This document shows positions 8,159 to 16,580 of a stretch of 64,000 nucleotides of DNA, in pieces (position 1 is the stretch's first letter; every line of letters starts with the position of its first letter). The position numbers and the translations under genes were made by a program. The notes under the pieces are model-generated. The model had not been told where the DNA came from. It worked only from the letters and a program-made list of their open reading frames with translations, and ran no database searches. This DNA is from Treponema sp. (GTDB lineage: Bacteria; Spirochaetota; Spirochaetia; Treponematales; Treponemataceae). The DNA lies in assembly GCA_024400915.1 (NCBI GenBank), contig JAKSLX010000002.1, positions 124,001 to 188,000 of the forward strand, written 5' to 3'.

Positions 8159-8226
8159 TTTTCAGATGTGCGTTATACCGAAGAAATTTCGTGTGTTTAC
8201 TAGGATTACATGAGTTTAGGAAAATA

Positions 8227-8235
8227 TGATATAAT
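8227..8235 (+). promoter_or_regulatory. Extended -10 promoter of the response-regulator gene, predicts leaderless mRNA
   Basis: TGATATAAT (TG extension at 8227, -10 at 8230-8235) ends exactly 6 nt before the ATG at 8242. The -35 region is weak, as is usual with an extended -10. No Shine-Dalgarno sequence. Confidence 0.65.
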
Positions 8236-8241
8236 CAAAAC

Positions 8242-8847
8242 ATGAATCTTATTTTACTGGATGATCATGAAGCAATACTCAATGGACTTTGTTTTTTCTT
8301 TGAAAAGAACGGAATTTCTGTTCTTGAAAAATTTACTACAGGTGAAGAACTTGTTGAGTACATCGATAAGAATAAAGGCCCAGATTTTAATCCAGTGGTT
8401 ATTTGCGATCTGCAGCTGGAAAATGGATTTGCATTTGAGACAATTGAAAAACTGAAGGAACAAAAATGCAAGGTGGTTGTGTATACCATGTTCAGAGCCG
8501 TCAACATCATATTCCGTGCCTTCAGGTGTGGCGCTTGTGGTTTTGTTTTCAAGAACCAGGAGATAAAAACCCTTCTTGAAGTGGTAAAAACCGTCGACTC
8601 TGGAAAAACTTACATTCCTCCGGAAGTTCTCAGCGATTATATCAGTGGAATAACTGTCTATTCGGTTCTTACTTCAAAGGAGCAGAAGATCCTTGATTAC
8701 ATGATGGATAATAAGAATAACGATGAAATCGCCCTTGCCCTTAATGTGACAACAAGGACAATTGAAAACTCTTTCTCAAGAATCTACGACAAGACCGGCG
8801 TTAAGAATAAAAAGGAATTGAGGAGAAAGATTGGTCTCCCGGACTGA
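8242..8847 (+). CDS. NarL/FixJ-family response regulator
   Basis: A 201-residue two-domain regulator. The receiver domain (1-~120) has the acidic pair Asp7-Asp8, the phospho-acceptor Asp56 in CDLQ, Thr82 and Lys104. The C-terminal LuxR-type helix-turn-helix spans ~138-195 (LTSKEQKILDYM, then VTTRTIENSFSRIYDKTG). It should bind DNA as a dimer when phosphorylated. The convergent histidine kinase 11 nt past its stop is of the NarX type that normally pairs with this class, so they are almost certainly partners. Target genes are unknown. It starts without a Shine-Dalgarno sequence, 6 nt after an extended -10 box. Confidence 0.92.
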   Translation: MNLILLDDHEAILNGLCFFFEKNGISVLEKFTTGEELVEYIDKNKGPDFNPVVICDLQLENGFAFETIEKLKEQKCKVVVYTMFRAVNIIFRAFRCGACGFVFKNQEIKTLLEVVKTVDSGKTYIPPEVLSDYISGITVYSVLTSKEQKILDYMMDNKNNDEIALALNVTTRTIENSFSRIYDKTGVKNKKELRRKIGLPD

Positions 8848-8858
8848 TGCGGATGATT

Positions 8859-9929
8859 TTAGAAAGTTACCTTGATTGTGCAGCCGTTATCTGGTTCCGA
8901 GAATATTTCCATTTTACCACCGATAATTTTGGCGCGCTGAAATATTCCGCCAAGTCCAAAATGTTTTCCTGACTGTAGTTTTAAAAGAGTGCTTGTTATC
9001 TTTCGCGCATCAAAGCCTATGCCATCATCACTGATAAAAAAAGCAGTTCCTTTTGTTCCGTTTTTTCTGAAATTTACGGTCGCTGTATCAGCAAGAGAAT
9101 GCTTTTGAATGTTTGAAAGGGCTTCGCTTACAATTCTGAATATGTTCAGCTTTGTGTTTTCATCTGTTCCTTTAAAAAGATTTTCTCCGTCTATGCTGAA
9201 TTGACATTTGATTCCGCTGTTCAGTTCAAAATTGTGACAAAGTTCTGCAAGGGCAATTTCAAAATCGCTTTCATCAATGAAGGCTGGTGGATTTAAGTTG
9301 TAGCAGACATTTCTGATTTCTGTGATGGTTTCCCTGATTTTATTTGAAAGATCATTTATGTCTTCTTCATTTGTTCTGTCGATGCTTTCGATTTTTATTG
9401 ATGTTCCAAGAAGTTCCTGAGCAACAGTGTCGTGCAGTTCACGGGCTATGCGCATTCTTTCTTCATCAACACCTTTGTAAACTTCTGTAATGATTTTTTT
9501 TGATTCCCTTGTCTGATATTCCTTTGAAAAATATAAAGCAATGATGAATATGGTTGCAAATATAAAGGCTGAAAACAGAATGATGAAGAAGTTTGTGTTT
9601 CTTTGTACTGAATTCTGAATCGAAATGAGTTCAAATGCGTAATGTTTGATGCCTTTTGAGATTGCATTTGCATCCTGCGCATCCAGACCATTTCTTATTT
9701 CACTGAGGCTTTCATTTAACTCCGGATGCTGGTTCTTTATTATCAGATAGATTTTTGAATCATGAAGCTGCATGATGTTTTTGTTCAGGTTATTTGAGGC
9801 TTCTTCAAAATCCTTCCCATTTTCAAGTTGTTCCAGCATGTAAAAATATGAATCAAGTACCTCAGTAAACTGGGCAAAACACAGCGAAGAAAAGAGTGAA
9901 AGCAGTGTGACCAGAAAAATTTTTTTCAT
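8859..9929 (-). CDS. NarX-type sensor histidine kinase
   Basis: A 356-residue membrane kinase. A signal peptide (1-19) is followed by a helical extracytoplasmic region (~20-110), one transmembrane helix (~113-134), then the HisKA_3 dimerisation domain with phospho-acceptor His166 (RIARELHDTVAQE). The HATPase domain has N-box SEALSNIQKHS, G1 DDGIGFD and G2 GLGGIFQRAK. The small helical periplasmic domain matches no sensor family I know. Its start overlaps the stop of the ECF-S-like gene by 4 nt (ATGA), so that membrane protein is probably part of the signalling unit. The cognate regulator is the convergent gene at 8242. Confidence 0.92.
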   Translation of the reverse strand: MKKIFLVTLLSLFSSLCFAQFTEVLDSYFYMLEQLENGKDFEEASNNLNKNIMQLHDSKIYLIIKNQHPELNESLSEIRNGLDAQDANAISKGIKHYAFELISIQNSVQRNTNFFIILFSAFIFATIFIIALYFSKEYQTRESKKIITEVYKGVDEERMRIARELHDTVAQELLGTSIKIESIDRTNEEDINDLSNKIRETITEIRNVCYNLNPPAFIDESDFEIALAELCHNFELNSGIKCQFSIDGENLFKGTDENTKLNIFRIVSEALSNIQKHSLADTATVNFRKNGTKGTAFFISDDGIGFDARKITSTLLKLQSGKHFGLGGIFQRAKIIGGKMEIFSEPDNGCTIKVTF

Positions 9930-10510
9930 CGATGTGCTTCATTGGATAGTTTTGCGATGAAGAATCCACCGAATACAGCAACAGTTTTATCTACGATGCT
10001 GACAGGAATTCTAGAAATGATGGAGGCCCAGAGAAGTGGAATCTTATTCATGATTAGTGAGAATGTGAAAAGATTGTTTGCCTGATCTTCCACAAAGTCA
10101 GTTTTTGCTGCATAGAAAGTGTCATAAATAATTCCACCCTCAGCACTGATGATGAAAATCAGGAGAATGGATAAAATCAGGAGCTTCAGCAGCGAAAATT
10201 CTTTTTCCTTTCTGGCAAAAAGCCAGCAGATTATTGCTACTGTAACCGAGCAAAGACCAAACCAGCTTGGTAGAATACTCTGGTATTTGATTACTACTTC
10301 TGAGAAGTGGTATGTAAAAGCACAGATCAGTCCGCATGGAAGGGAAATTAATCCTGCTGCTACAGTAAAGATTGTGTCCATATAAAATGGAATTTTAAGA
10401 ATTCCTACAGCAAGGCTGTTTACGAAAAGATTCAAAAGACCAAAAAAAAGACCGGTGAAAATCTGTGTCGAAACAGGAGTTTTTTTGAATGAATAGTTGA
10501 ATGCGTTCAT
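9926..10510 (-). CDS. Polytopic membrane protein resembling ECF-transporter S components
   Basis: A 194-residue protein with about five or six transmembrane segments. The first half (NLFVNSLAVGILKIPFYMDT, then a Gly/Ala-rich helix AAGLISLPCGLICAF) has the pattern of S components of energy-coupling-factor importers, where a PxxxDT-type turn precedes the second helix. No ECF ATPase or T subunit is nearby. Instead it is the first gene of an operon with the histidine kinase (4-nt overlap), so it may be a ligand-sensing subunit rather than a transporter. That role is inference. A start at 10510 is supported by an extended -10 box 6 nt upstream. Confidence 0.7.
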   Translation of the reverse strand: MNAFNYSFKKTPVSTQIFTGLFFGLLNLFVNSLAVGILKIPFYMDTIFTVAAGLISLPCGLICAFTYHFSEVVIKYQSILPSWFGLCSVTVAIICWLFARKEKEFSLLKLLILSILLIFIISAEGGIIYDTFYAAKTDFVEDQANNLFTFSLIMNKIPLLWASIISRIPVSIVDKTVAVFGGFFIAKLSNEAHR

Positions 10511-10516
10511 AATAAA

Positions 10517-10525
10517 AATATAGCA
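10517..10525 (-). promoter_or_regulatory. Extended -10 promoter of the membrane protein/kinase operon, predicts leaderless mRNA
   Basis: On the minus strand TGCTATATT, with TATATT at 10522-10517, ends exactly 6 nt before the ATG at 10510. This is the same geometry as the partner regulator's promoter at 8227-8235. Confidence 0.6.
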
Positions 10526-10537
10526 GATATGGAGATG

Positions 10538-10568
10538 AAAAAAAAGACACGGCTTTGTTTGCCGTGTC
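10538..10568 (-). terminator. Intrinsic terminator of icd
   Basis: 8-bp stem GACACGGC/GCCGTGTC (10546-10553 and 10561-10568) with a 7-nt loop. On the minus strand it is followed by eight U (10545-10538). Confidence 0.9.
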
Positions 10569-10592
10569 CATACTGATTTTATAGTATTTTAA

Positions 10593-11792
10593 TTACTTAA
10601 GTTTAGCTGCGATGGCATCGATGAATTCCCATGAGTTAAGAATCTGCTTTGCAGGTGGTGTTGCGAGGCGTGCAAGGTCACCTGTCATTGTTCCTTCTTC
10701 GATTACATCAAGGGTTGCCTTTTCAAGCTTCTTTGCAAACTCTACGAGTTCTGGTGTCCCGTCAAGTTCACCGCGTTTTGCAAGGGCACCTGTCCATGCG
10801 AAGATTGTAGCAACTGGGTTTGTGGAAGTCTTTTCTCCCTTAAGGTAGCGGTAGTAGTGCTTCTGAACTGTTCCGTGGCTTGCTTCAAATTCGAAGTTTC
10901 CGTCTGGGCTTACGAGAACAGAAGTCATCATTGCAAGGGAACCGCATGCAGAAGCAATCATGTCGCTCATAACGTCGCCATCGTAGTTCTTGCATGCCCA
11001 AAGAATTCCGCCTTCGTGCTTCATGATGCGTGCAACACAGTCATCGATGAGTGTGTAGAAATATTCGATTCCAGCAGCATCGAACTTTGCCTTGAATTCT
11101 TCGTCGAAAATCTTCTGGAAGATTGCCTTGAAGTTTCCGTCGTAAGTCTTTGAGATTGTGTCCTTTGTTCCGAGCCATACGCTGATCTTCTGGTCCAAAG
11201 CGTAGTTGAAGCAGCAGCGTGCAAAGCTTTCGATGGACTTGTCCATGTTGTGGATTCCCTGGAGAATTCCAGGTCCCTTCATCATCTGGATAGTTTTGCG
11301 GATTTCTGTTCCGTCTTCACCTGTGAAAACAAGTTCTGCCTTTCCAGCACCTGGAACCTTGATTTCGCAGTTTTTGTAAACATCACCGTAAGCGTGGCGG
11401 CCAAGAACGATTGGCTTCTTCCAGCTTGTAACGCAGCACTGAATGTTCTTTACGAAAATTGGTGCGCGAAAAACTGTTCCGTCAAGTTCTTCACGGATGA
11501 TTCCGTTTGGAGAACGTGTAAGCTGCTTGAGATTGTATTCCTTTACGCGTGCTTCGTTTGAAGTGATTGTTGCACACTTAACGCCAACGTGAAGTCTTTT
11601 GATGGCTTCTGCTGCGGCATATGTGATTTTGTCGTCGCTGTCATCGCGGCTCTTGAGTCCAAGGTCGTAGTATTCTGTCTTAAGGTCTACGAATGGTTCA
11701 AGAAGTTTTTCCTTGATTACTGCCCAAAGAACGCGAGTCATTTCATCGCCGTCGAGTTCTGCAATTGGGTTTTTCATTTCAATCTTAGCCAT
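10593..11792 (-). CDS. icd: NADP-dependent isocitrate dehydrogenase, eukaryote-like subfamily
   Basis: Oxidative decarboxylation of isocitrate to 2-oxoglutarate with NADP. The 399-residue length and signatures (ELDGDEMTRVLW, TSNEARVKEYNLK, SPNGIIREELDGTVFRAPI, NYDGDVMSDMIASACGSLAMM, FEASHGTVQKHYY) place it in subfamily II, the type of eukaryotic cytosolic and mitochondrial enzymes, rather than the E. coli Icd type. Substrate-binding Ser/Asn/Arg and the metal-binding Asp of NYDGD are present. A strong AGGAG precedes the ATG. It is a single-gene unit with its own terminator and supplies 2-oxoglutarate for glutamate synthesis. Confidence 0.94.
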   Translation of the reverse strand: MAKIEMKNPIAELDGDEMTRVLWAVIKEKLLEPFVDLKTEYYDLGLKSRDDSDDKITYAAAEAIKRLHVGVKCATITSNEARVKEYNLKQLTRSPNGIIREELDGTVFRAPIFVKNIQCCVTSWKKPIVLGRHAYGDVYKNCEIKVPGAGKAELVFTGEDGTEIRKTIQMMKGPGILQGIHNMDKSIESFARCCFNYALDQKISVWLGTKDTISKTYDGNFKAIFQKIFDEEFKAKFDAAGIEYFYTLIDDCVARIMKHEGGILWACKNYDGDVMSDMIASACGSLAMMTSVLVSPDGNFEFEASHGTVQKHYYRYLKGEKTSTNPVATIFAWTGALAKRGELDGTPELVEFAKKLEKATLDVIEEGTMTGDLARLATPPAKQILNSWEFIDAIAAKLK

Positions 11793-11825
11793 ATAAATCT
11801 CCTGTATATCTAATATGCTATCTGT

Positions 11826-12605
11826 TTATTTCAAACAAGAATTTCCGTTGTAGTCGAGGTCTGTAAGGATCTCGTTGTGGTCTTCGAATACGGCAACCGT
11901 GTGTTCCTCGTGGCAGCTCCAGCTTCCGTCTGCAGTTACTACAGTCCATTCGCTTCCGTCTTCGATTTCAACATCAGCAGTGCCTTCGTTAATCATTGGT
12001 TCAATTGCCAAAACCATGCCGGCCTGAATGCGAGGGTTAGGACCAGCAGAAGGGCAGTTAGGAACGCTTGGGTCTTCGTGAACTCCTATTCCAACGCCGT
12101 GTCCGCAGTAGTCATAAACAACACCGTAGTGGTTGTCTTCTGCACAGATTTTATATACAGCCTTTGCAATGTCGCTGATTCTGTTGCCTTTCTGACAGGC
12201 TTCAATACCGGCCATAAGGCTTTCCCTTGTAACGCGGCAAAGCTTCTGATGTGCAGGTTTCACATTTCCAACAAGAACTGTATGGGTACTGTCGGAAATG
12301 AAACCGTTAAGGTTGATTCCTATATCCAGAGAAACAATGTCTCCGTCCTTTACGATCTTTTTTCTTGATGGCACTCCGTGAATAACCTGATTGTTTATGC
12401 TGATGCAGGCACATCCAGGAAAGTTTTCTTCATACCATGCAGGAACTCCGCCAAACTTGCGGACGAATTCACAGCACCAGTCGTCGATTTCCTTTGTGCT
12501 GATTCCAGGTTTTACTCTCGGAATGATTTCATTGAAAAGGTCTGCCAGAAGGTGACAGCTTTTTCTGATTCCGCTAATCTGATCCTCGTTTTTCAATATA
12601 ATCAT
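11826..12605 (-). CDS. map: Methionine aminopeptidase type I
   Basis: Removes the initiator Met from nascent proteins. The 259-residue product has the pita-bread fold signatures and the five metal ligands in context: DIGINLNGFISDSTHT (two Asp), GHGVGIGVHEDPSVPN (His), AIEPMINEG (Glu) and EEHTVAVFE (Glu). His in SINNQVIHGVPS is the substrate-binding residue. It lacks the N-terminal zinc-finger extension, so it is the short bacterial class. The start has GGAG 8 nt upstream. It sits between icd and the J-domain gene on the same strand with ordinary intergenic gaps. Confidence 0.95.
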   Translation of the reverse strand: MIILKNEDQISGIRKSCHLLADLFNEIIPRVKPGISTKEIDDWCCEFVRKFGGVPAWYEENFPGCACISINNQVIHGVPSRKKIVKDGDIVSLDIGINLNGFISDSTHTVLVGNVKPAHQKLCRVTRESLMAGIEACQKGNRISDIAKAVYKICAEDNHYGVVYDYCGHGVGIGVHEDPSVPNCPSAGPNPRIQAGMVLAIEPMINEGTADVEIEDGSEWTVVTADGSWSCHEEHTVAVFEDHNEILTDLDYNGNSCLK

Positions 12606-12666
12606 CTATGTACTCCATATTTTATTTGAAAGATAATTTTTATAATTGTAATTTTTAGAACCTTTT

Positions 12667-13443
12667 CTAAGTGCTTAATTTTGCGGCTTCTTCCTTGCAC
12701 CGCATTGCCGTAAATCTGTCTCCTATTTTCTCGTAGGCATCAGCCATTTTCAGAAGGAAGAATGCATCGTCTTCATTTCCAAGATTCAGGTCCAAAGCCC
12801 TTTCCCATGCATCGATGGCAAGTTCCGGACTGCAGGCTTCTTCTATATTATTGCGGAGGACATGCCTTGTAAGACTGAGAACTTCCGGAAAGAAAAGCCT
12901 GAAGTAACTGAAAGAATATTCCATCTTGATGATCTGCTCAAGGAGAAGGACGGCGTCGTAGTATTCCTGCCTCAGGACAAGTTCTTCAGCAAGGATAAAG
13001 CCAAAGTCCATGAAGTCTTCCCTGATGAGCCAGTAGGAAAGTCGGAAGTTTGGATGCTCCATGTTCATTCTCTTGAATTCTGCAACGGCTGCATCATCAT
13101 TGTTATGGAGAAGATCAAAAAGAATGAGTTTTGCACGGCTTTCATCATCGGTGCGTTCAGAAAGCCATTTTCTGTAATCAAACTTTTTGTAGCCGGATTT
13201 ATTCTTGAATGGATTTTCCGTGTAGGTATTCTGGGACTGCTTGAAGGAATAGGATTCGTCAAAAAGCTGTCGGGCCTTAATGTCAGACAAAGTTTCGTAG
13301 GCTGCCTTCAGTTCTCGGAATTCAGAAGAATCCTGTCCCGTAATGTCAGGGTGAAGAAGCTTTGCTTTTTGTCTGAAGGCGTGCTTTATTTCTGCAACTG
13401 TTGCATTGCGAGGTACGCCTAGAATCTTGTAACAGTCTTTCAT
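12667..13443 (-). CDS. J-domain (DnaJ-like) protein with TPR-like C-terminal region
   Basis: Residues 3-65 form a J domain (YKILGVPRNATVAEIKHAFRQ, HPD in LLHPDITG), which stimulates the ATPase of an Hsp70 partner. There is no Gly/Phe linker, zinc-finger or DnaJ C-terminal domain, so this is a class C (type III) J-protein of 258 residues. The remaining ~150 residues are helical and end in a repeat-like pattern (AWERALDLNLGNEDDAFFLLKMADAYEKIGDR) typical of TPR units. Its client is unknown. GGAC precedes the ATG. Confidence 0.82.
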   Translation of the reverse strand: MKDCYKILGVPRNATVAEIKHAFRQKAKLLHPDITGQDSSEFRELKAAYETLSDIKARQLFDESYSFKQSQNTYTENPFKNKSGYKKFDYRKWLSERTDDESRAKLILFDLLHNNDDAAVAEFKRMNMEHPNFRLSYWLIREDFMDFGFILAEELVLRQEYYDAVLLLEQIIKMEYSFSYFRLFFPEVLSLTRHVLRNNIEEACSPELAIDAWERALDLNLGNEDDAFFLLKMADAYEKIGDRFTAMRCKEEAAKLST

Positions 13444-13524
13444 TTTTTACCGTCCTATATAGTAGTGATTTTAAGGAGTTTTGAGAATATAGGTGGAAAG
13501 AAAATGAACGGCTACCGAAAATTC

Positions 13525-14649
13525 TTAGATAATGAAGATTTTGCTGTTCAGAAGAAGTTCGTTGCCCGTTTCGGTAATGAGGACGTCGTTTTCAAGGCGG
13601 ACTCCACCCAGTTCCGGATCGTAAAGTCCTGGTTCCAGAGTGATGATGTTTCCCGGAACAAAGGTTTTGTCTTTTGGTGCGCGCTTGCTTACAAAAGGTG
13701 CTTCGTGGATTTCAAGTCCTGTTCCGTGTCCAAGTCCGTGGGGCATGTTGCGTCCTGCCTCTGCAAAAATCTGGTCTGCCTTTGCTACAGCATCAGAAAT
13801 TTTCATTCCAGGCATGTAAAGCTTGCGGCATTCATCGGCTGCAGTCTGAACCAAATCCAGAAGTTTCTGCTGTTCGGAAGAAGGTTTGTTTGCAACGGTG
13901 ATGGTACAGTCGCTTGCATAGCCTTCATAACAGACTCCGTAGTCAAGGATTGAAAGGCCTTTGCTTGCCCAAAGTCCGCCTGTGTATCCCGGAAATGCAT
14001 GGATTGCAAAGCTTCGGCCAGGACCTGCTGCAAGGGTATCGAAACTGGTTCTTTCAGCTCCTTTTTCACGGAGGTAACGTTCTACAAAAAGGGCCACATC
14101 CATTTCTGTTGTAAACTTTCCGCTTTTTACGCTGTCCATGATTATGATGGTCATTTCGTCTGTAATTGCACAGGCTTTTTTGGTGCACTCGATTTCGTAG
14201 GCATCCTTTACGGCCCTCATGCTCCGAACAAAGTTGTGGACGCTGTCTTCCTTTAACTGAATGTCCCAGTCCTTAAGTTCTTCCCTGTATTTTGCATACT
14301 GGCAGTATTGAGTTTCTTCGCAGAAAGCAATGACGCTGCCTTTTTCATGGGAGTATGAAGATAGAAGTTCTACAAGAGCCTTTGCATAATTACGCTCGTA
14401 TTTTGTAGAGGAAATTACTTGATCTGCGTGGGCCCTTTCCTTTGCAAGGTTTTCGTCCCATGGAATGAGTATGCTGTTTCCGTCATCAGTAATCAGGAGG
14501 AGGGCATCCGTTGGGTGGCCTGTCAGATACCTTAGGGCAGGTTCGCGGCGGTCTTCGCTGTCTTCAAAAACTGCGGCCTTGATTCCATGTTCCTTCATGT
14601 AGGCTGAAACTTTAGTTCTTCTTGTTCTATATAAAACGTCAAAATTCAT
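13525..14649 (-). CDS. M24-family Xaa-Pro-type peptidase
   Basis: A 374-residue protein with the two-domain layout of aminopeptidase P/prolidase. The N-terminal creatinase-like domain spans ~1-140, the C-terminal pita-bread catalytic domain ~145-370. Metal-ligand motifs are visible: LDYGVCYEGYASDCTIT (two Asp), HGLGHGTGLEIHEAP (His), ITLEPGLYDP (Glu) and GGVRLENDVLI (Glu). Substrates would be peptides with proline in second position, but Xaa-Pro aminopeptidase and dipeptidase cannot be separated by sequence alone. AAGGGG lies upstream of the ATG. It is followed at short distance by the J-domain gene on the same strand. Confidence 0.88.
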   Translation of the reverse strand: MNFDVLYRTRRTKVSAYMKEHGIKAAVFEDSEDRREPALRYLTGHPTDALLLITDDGNSILIPWDENLAKERAHADQVISSTKYERNYAKALVELLSSYSHEKGSVIAFCEETQYCQYAKYREELKDWDIQLKEDSVHNFVRSMRAVKDAYEIECTKKACAITDEMTIIIMDSVKSGKFTTEMDVALFVERYLREKGAERTSFDTLAAGPGRSFAIHAFPGYTGGLWASKGLSILDYGVCYEGYASDCTITVANKPSSEQQKLLDLVQTAADECRKLYMPGMKISDAVAKADQIFAEAGRNMPHGLGHGTGLEIHEAPFVSKRAPKDKTFVPGNIITLEPGLYDPELGGVRLENDVLITETGNELLLNSKIFII

Positions 14650-14681
14650 GGTCTGTCCCCTTGATCACTAAAATGCTATTT

Positions 14682-16265
14682 CTATCTTCTTTTGATTTTT
14701 CCTGCGGCGGCTTTTACGATTCCGTCTTTTGTTGCAAGAAGCAGAACTATTCCAACAATCCCAAAAACTGCGGCGGTTGCGGCAACCGGAATTCCGTGGC
14801 TGATCAGTCTTGTGTGTCCCGCAAAGAAATCGATGACAGAATTCTTCATGAAGTAAACCGGAACGGATGCAATCAAAGAAAAGACTGCAATCTTAAGGGT
14901 GTAGGCAAAAATTGATTTAACAAGCTTTCCAACTTCAATTCCCTTTGTCTTTTTAAGGAAGAAGAAAAGAACTGCCGTGTTTACAGCGCTGGCTACCGTA
15001 AGGGCAATGGCAATTCCGCGTCCCTTGTAGCTTCCGGCAAGAATGGATGCCAAAGTGATGTTCACGGCAAAATTTACAAGACCGGCAATTGTCGGGCTTT
15101 TTGTATTCTGCTGTGCATAGAAGGCAGGACTTATGATTCTGTTTACGGCAATGAAGAAAAGGCCGATTATGTGGAAATTGAAAACTTCCATGGTCATCTT
15201 TACCGAATCAGCGTTGAATTTTCCGCCTGAGAAAATAAGGCTGATTATGTTTTCGCTCATGAGTAATGAATAGAAAGTAATTGGAACTGCAATGAGGGCC
15301 ATGATTTTAACCGACTGTCCAAGAAGCCCGTTGAAGTTGTCCCATTCCTGCTTTTTTGCATATCCCGTAAGGTCAGGAAGGATGATAGTTCCGATTGTAA
15401 CCGCACAGATGCCAAGGATGAGTTCCTGTAGCCTTAAAGAATACTGGAGACTTGAAACAACTCCTTCGCCGGCTCTGGTTGCTAGTGCTGAAGAAACGAT
15501 GTCGTTAATCTGATATCCTGCCATTCCGATGATTGTAGGTCCTACAAGGGCCAGAACTTTTTTTGTTCCTGCATTTGTAAAGGCTTTTTTCAAGGTTGTA
15601 AAAGTAATGCGCCAGTTATTTTTCAGGACGAATGGGAGCTGGAACAAAGCCTGAACTGTTCCGCCTGATATTACACCGATTGCCATGGCGCGGGCAGGGT
15701 TTGAAGTCCATCTTGAAAGGATGTAGGTAGCCGCAATTACAATGGTATTGAAAAGAATTGGTGTAAATCCCGATGGTGAAAAAATCTTGAGTCCATTCAG
15801 TATTCCCTGGAAAAATGCTGCAACGGAAATTACTACAAGGTAAGGGAACATGATTCTTGTAAGGATGATGGCTTCGTTCATTGCCACAATGTCTTCTGTG
15901 GAATAGAAGATTTTTAATATGAATGGAGTCAAAGCCATTCCGATTGAAACGAAACATACAGTAAGGAAGGAAACGAGGGTAAAGGTTGCCTTTACAAAGT
16001 TTTCCGCTTCTTTTTTCCCTTCCGGAGTGTTTGAATCTTCAAGATAGTTTTTGAAGGTTGGAATGAAAGCAACTGAAATTGAGTTTTCTGCAAAAAGCCT
16101 GCGGAAAAGGTTCGGTATCATGAAGGCGATTCCGAAAGCATCGGAAAAGGCGCTTGTACCAAGAAAGCGGGCCTTTGTCATTTCGCGGATGAGGCCGAGG
16201 ATTCTGGAAAGTAAAGTAAGGACCGAAAGGGAAAGGCCTTTCGCAAGCAGTGATTTTTGTTTCAT
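14682..16265 (-). CDS. murJ: Lipid II flippase MurJ (MviN)
   Basis: Moves lipid II across the inner membrane for peptidoglycan synthesis. A 527-residue protein with ~14 transmembrane helices and MOP-superfamily signatures: SRILGLIREMTKARFLG at the N-terminus, AFGIAFMIPNLFRRLFAE, and the later SLQYSLRLQELILGICAVT segment. The Arg residues after the first helices (GLIRE, PNLFRRLFAE) are those needed in E. coli MurJ. I place the start at 16265 (MKQKSLLAKG). The open frame extends to 16376, but that extension reads through a palindromic element and gives an atypical Phe-rich leader. Upstream lies the element at 16316-16417 and the divergent cyclase gene. Confidence 0.93.
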   Translation of the reverse strand: MKQKSLLAKGLSLSVLTLLSRILGLIREMTKARFLGTSAFSDAFGIAFMIPNLFRRLFAENSISVAFIPTFKNYLEDSNTPEGKKEAENFVKATFTLVSFLTVCFVSIGMALTPFILKIFYSTEDIVAMNEAIILTRIMFPYLVVISVAAFFQGILNGLKIFSPSGFTPILFNTIVIAATYILSRWTSNPARAMAIGVISGGTVQALFQLPFVLKNNWRITFTTLKKAFTNAGTKKVLALVGPTIIGMAGYQINDIVSSALATRAGEGVVSSLQYSLRLQELILGICAVTIGTIILPDLTGYAKKQEWDNFNGLLGQSVKIMALIAVPITFYSLLMSENIISLIFSGGKFNADSVKMTMEVFNFHIIGLFFIAVNRIISPAFYAQQNTKSPTIAGLVNFAVNITLASILAGSYKGRGIAIALTVASAVNTAVLFFFLKKTKGIEVGKLVKSIFAYTLKIAVFSLIASVPVYFMKNSVIDFFAGHTRLISHGIPVAATAAVFGIVGIVLLLATKDGIVKAAAGKIKRR

Positions 16266-16315
16266 TTTTTCATAATATCCAACTAAAAAGAAAAAATCAA
16301 ACTTAAAAAAGATAT

Positions 16316-16417
16316 AAAAAAAGCCTGCTTCCACGGAGAACTCCGCCAAGCCTGCTCCGGTGAGACTTCGTCTCAAGTCGCAGTTTGTCGGAAACCTCCG
16401 TTCCGCAGGCTTTTTTT
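16316..16417. repeat. 102-bp nested palindromic element between murJ and the cyclase gene
   Basis: Outer arms AAAAAAAGCCTGC (16316-16328) and GCAGGCTTTTTTT (16405-16417) are a perfect 13-bp inverted repeat. Inside are CGGAG-AA-CTCCG (16334-16345), TGAGAC-TTC-GTCTCA (16361-16375) and a further GCCTGC (16350-16355). Either strand would fold into a branched RNA ending in a T run. It lies between two divergent genes, so it is not an ordinary end-of-gene terminator. It could be a REP-like mobile palindrome, a boundary terminator or a small RNA. Confidence 0.75.
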
Positions 16418-16523
16418 ATGGCGGTTTTGTGTTTCTTTCTGCCCAGTAGGAAAATGAAACAAAAAATTTGCGAGAGAGAGGGTGAGGGGAGTATGTAAAA
16501 AATTTGTGATTTATAGAAAATTC

Positions 16524-16552
16524 TTGAAAAATGTAAGTAATCAGTTTAAAAT
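16524..16552 (+). promoter_or_regulatory. Promoter of the adenylate cyclase gene
   Basis: TTGAAA (16524-16529), 17-bp spacer, TAAAAT (16547-16552). The predicted start near 16559 leaves a ~22-nt leader with GGGAGG at 16570-16575. It supports the TTG start at 16581. Confidence 0.65.
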
Positions 16553-16580
16553 ATGTGGCTGGGTTTTATGGGAGGATATC

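Noticed and set aside
13465..13953. Plus-strand open frame over the M24 peptidase gene
   Set aside because: Opposite strand of a well-supported peptidase; shadow composition.
16316..16417. tRNA or other known structured RNA
   Set aside because: Four-armed appearance is superficial; no anticodon loop, T-loop consensus or CCA end.
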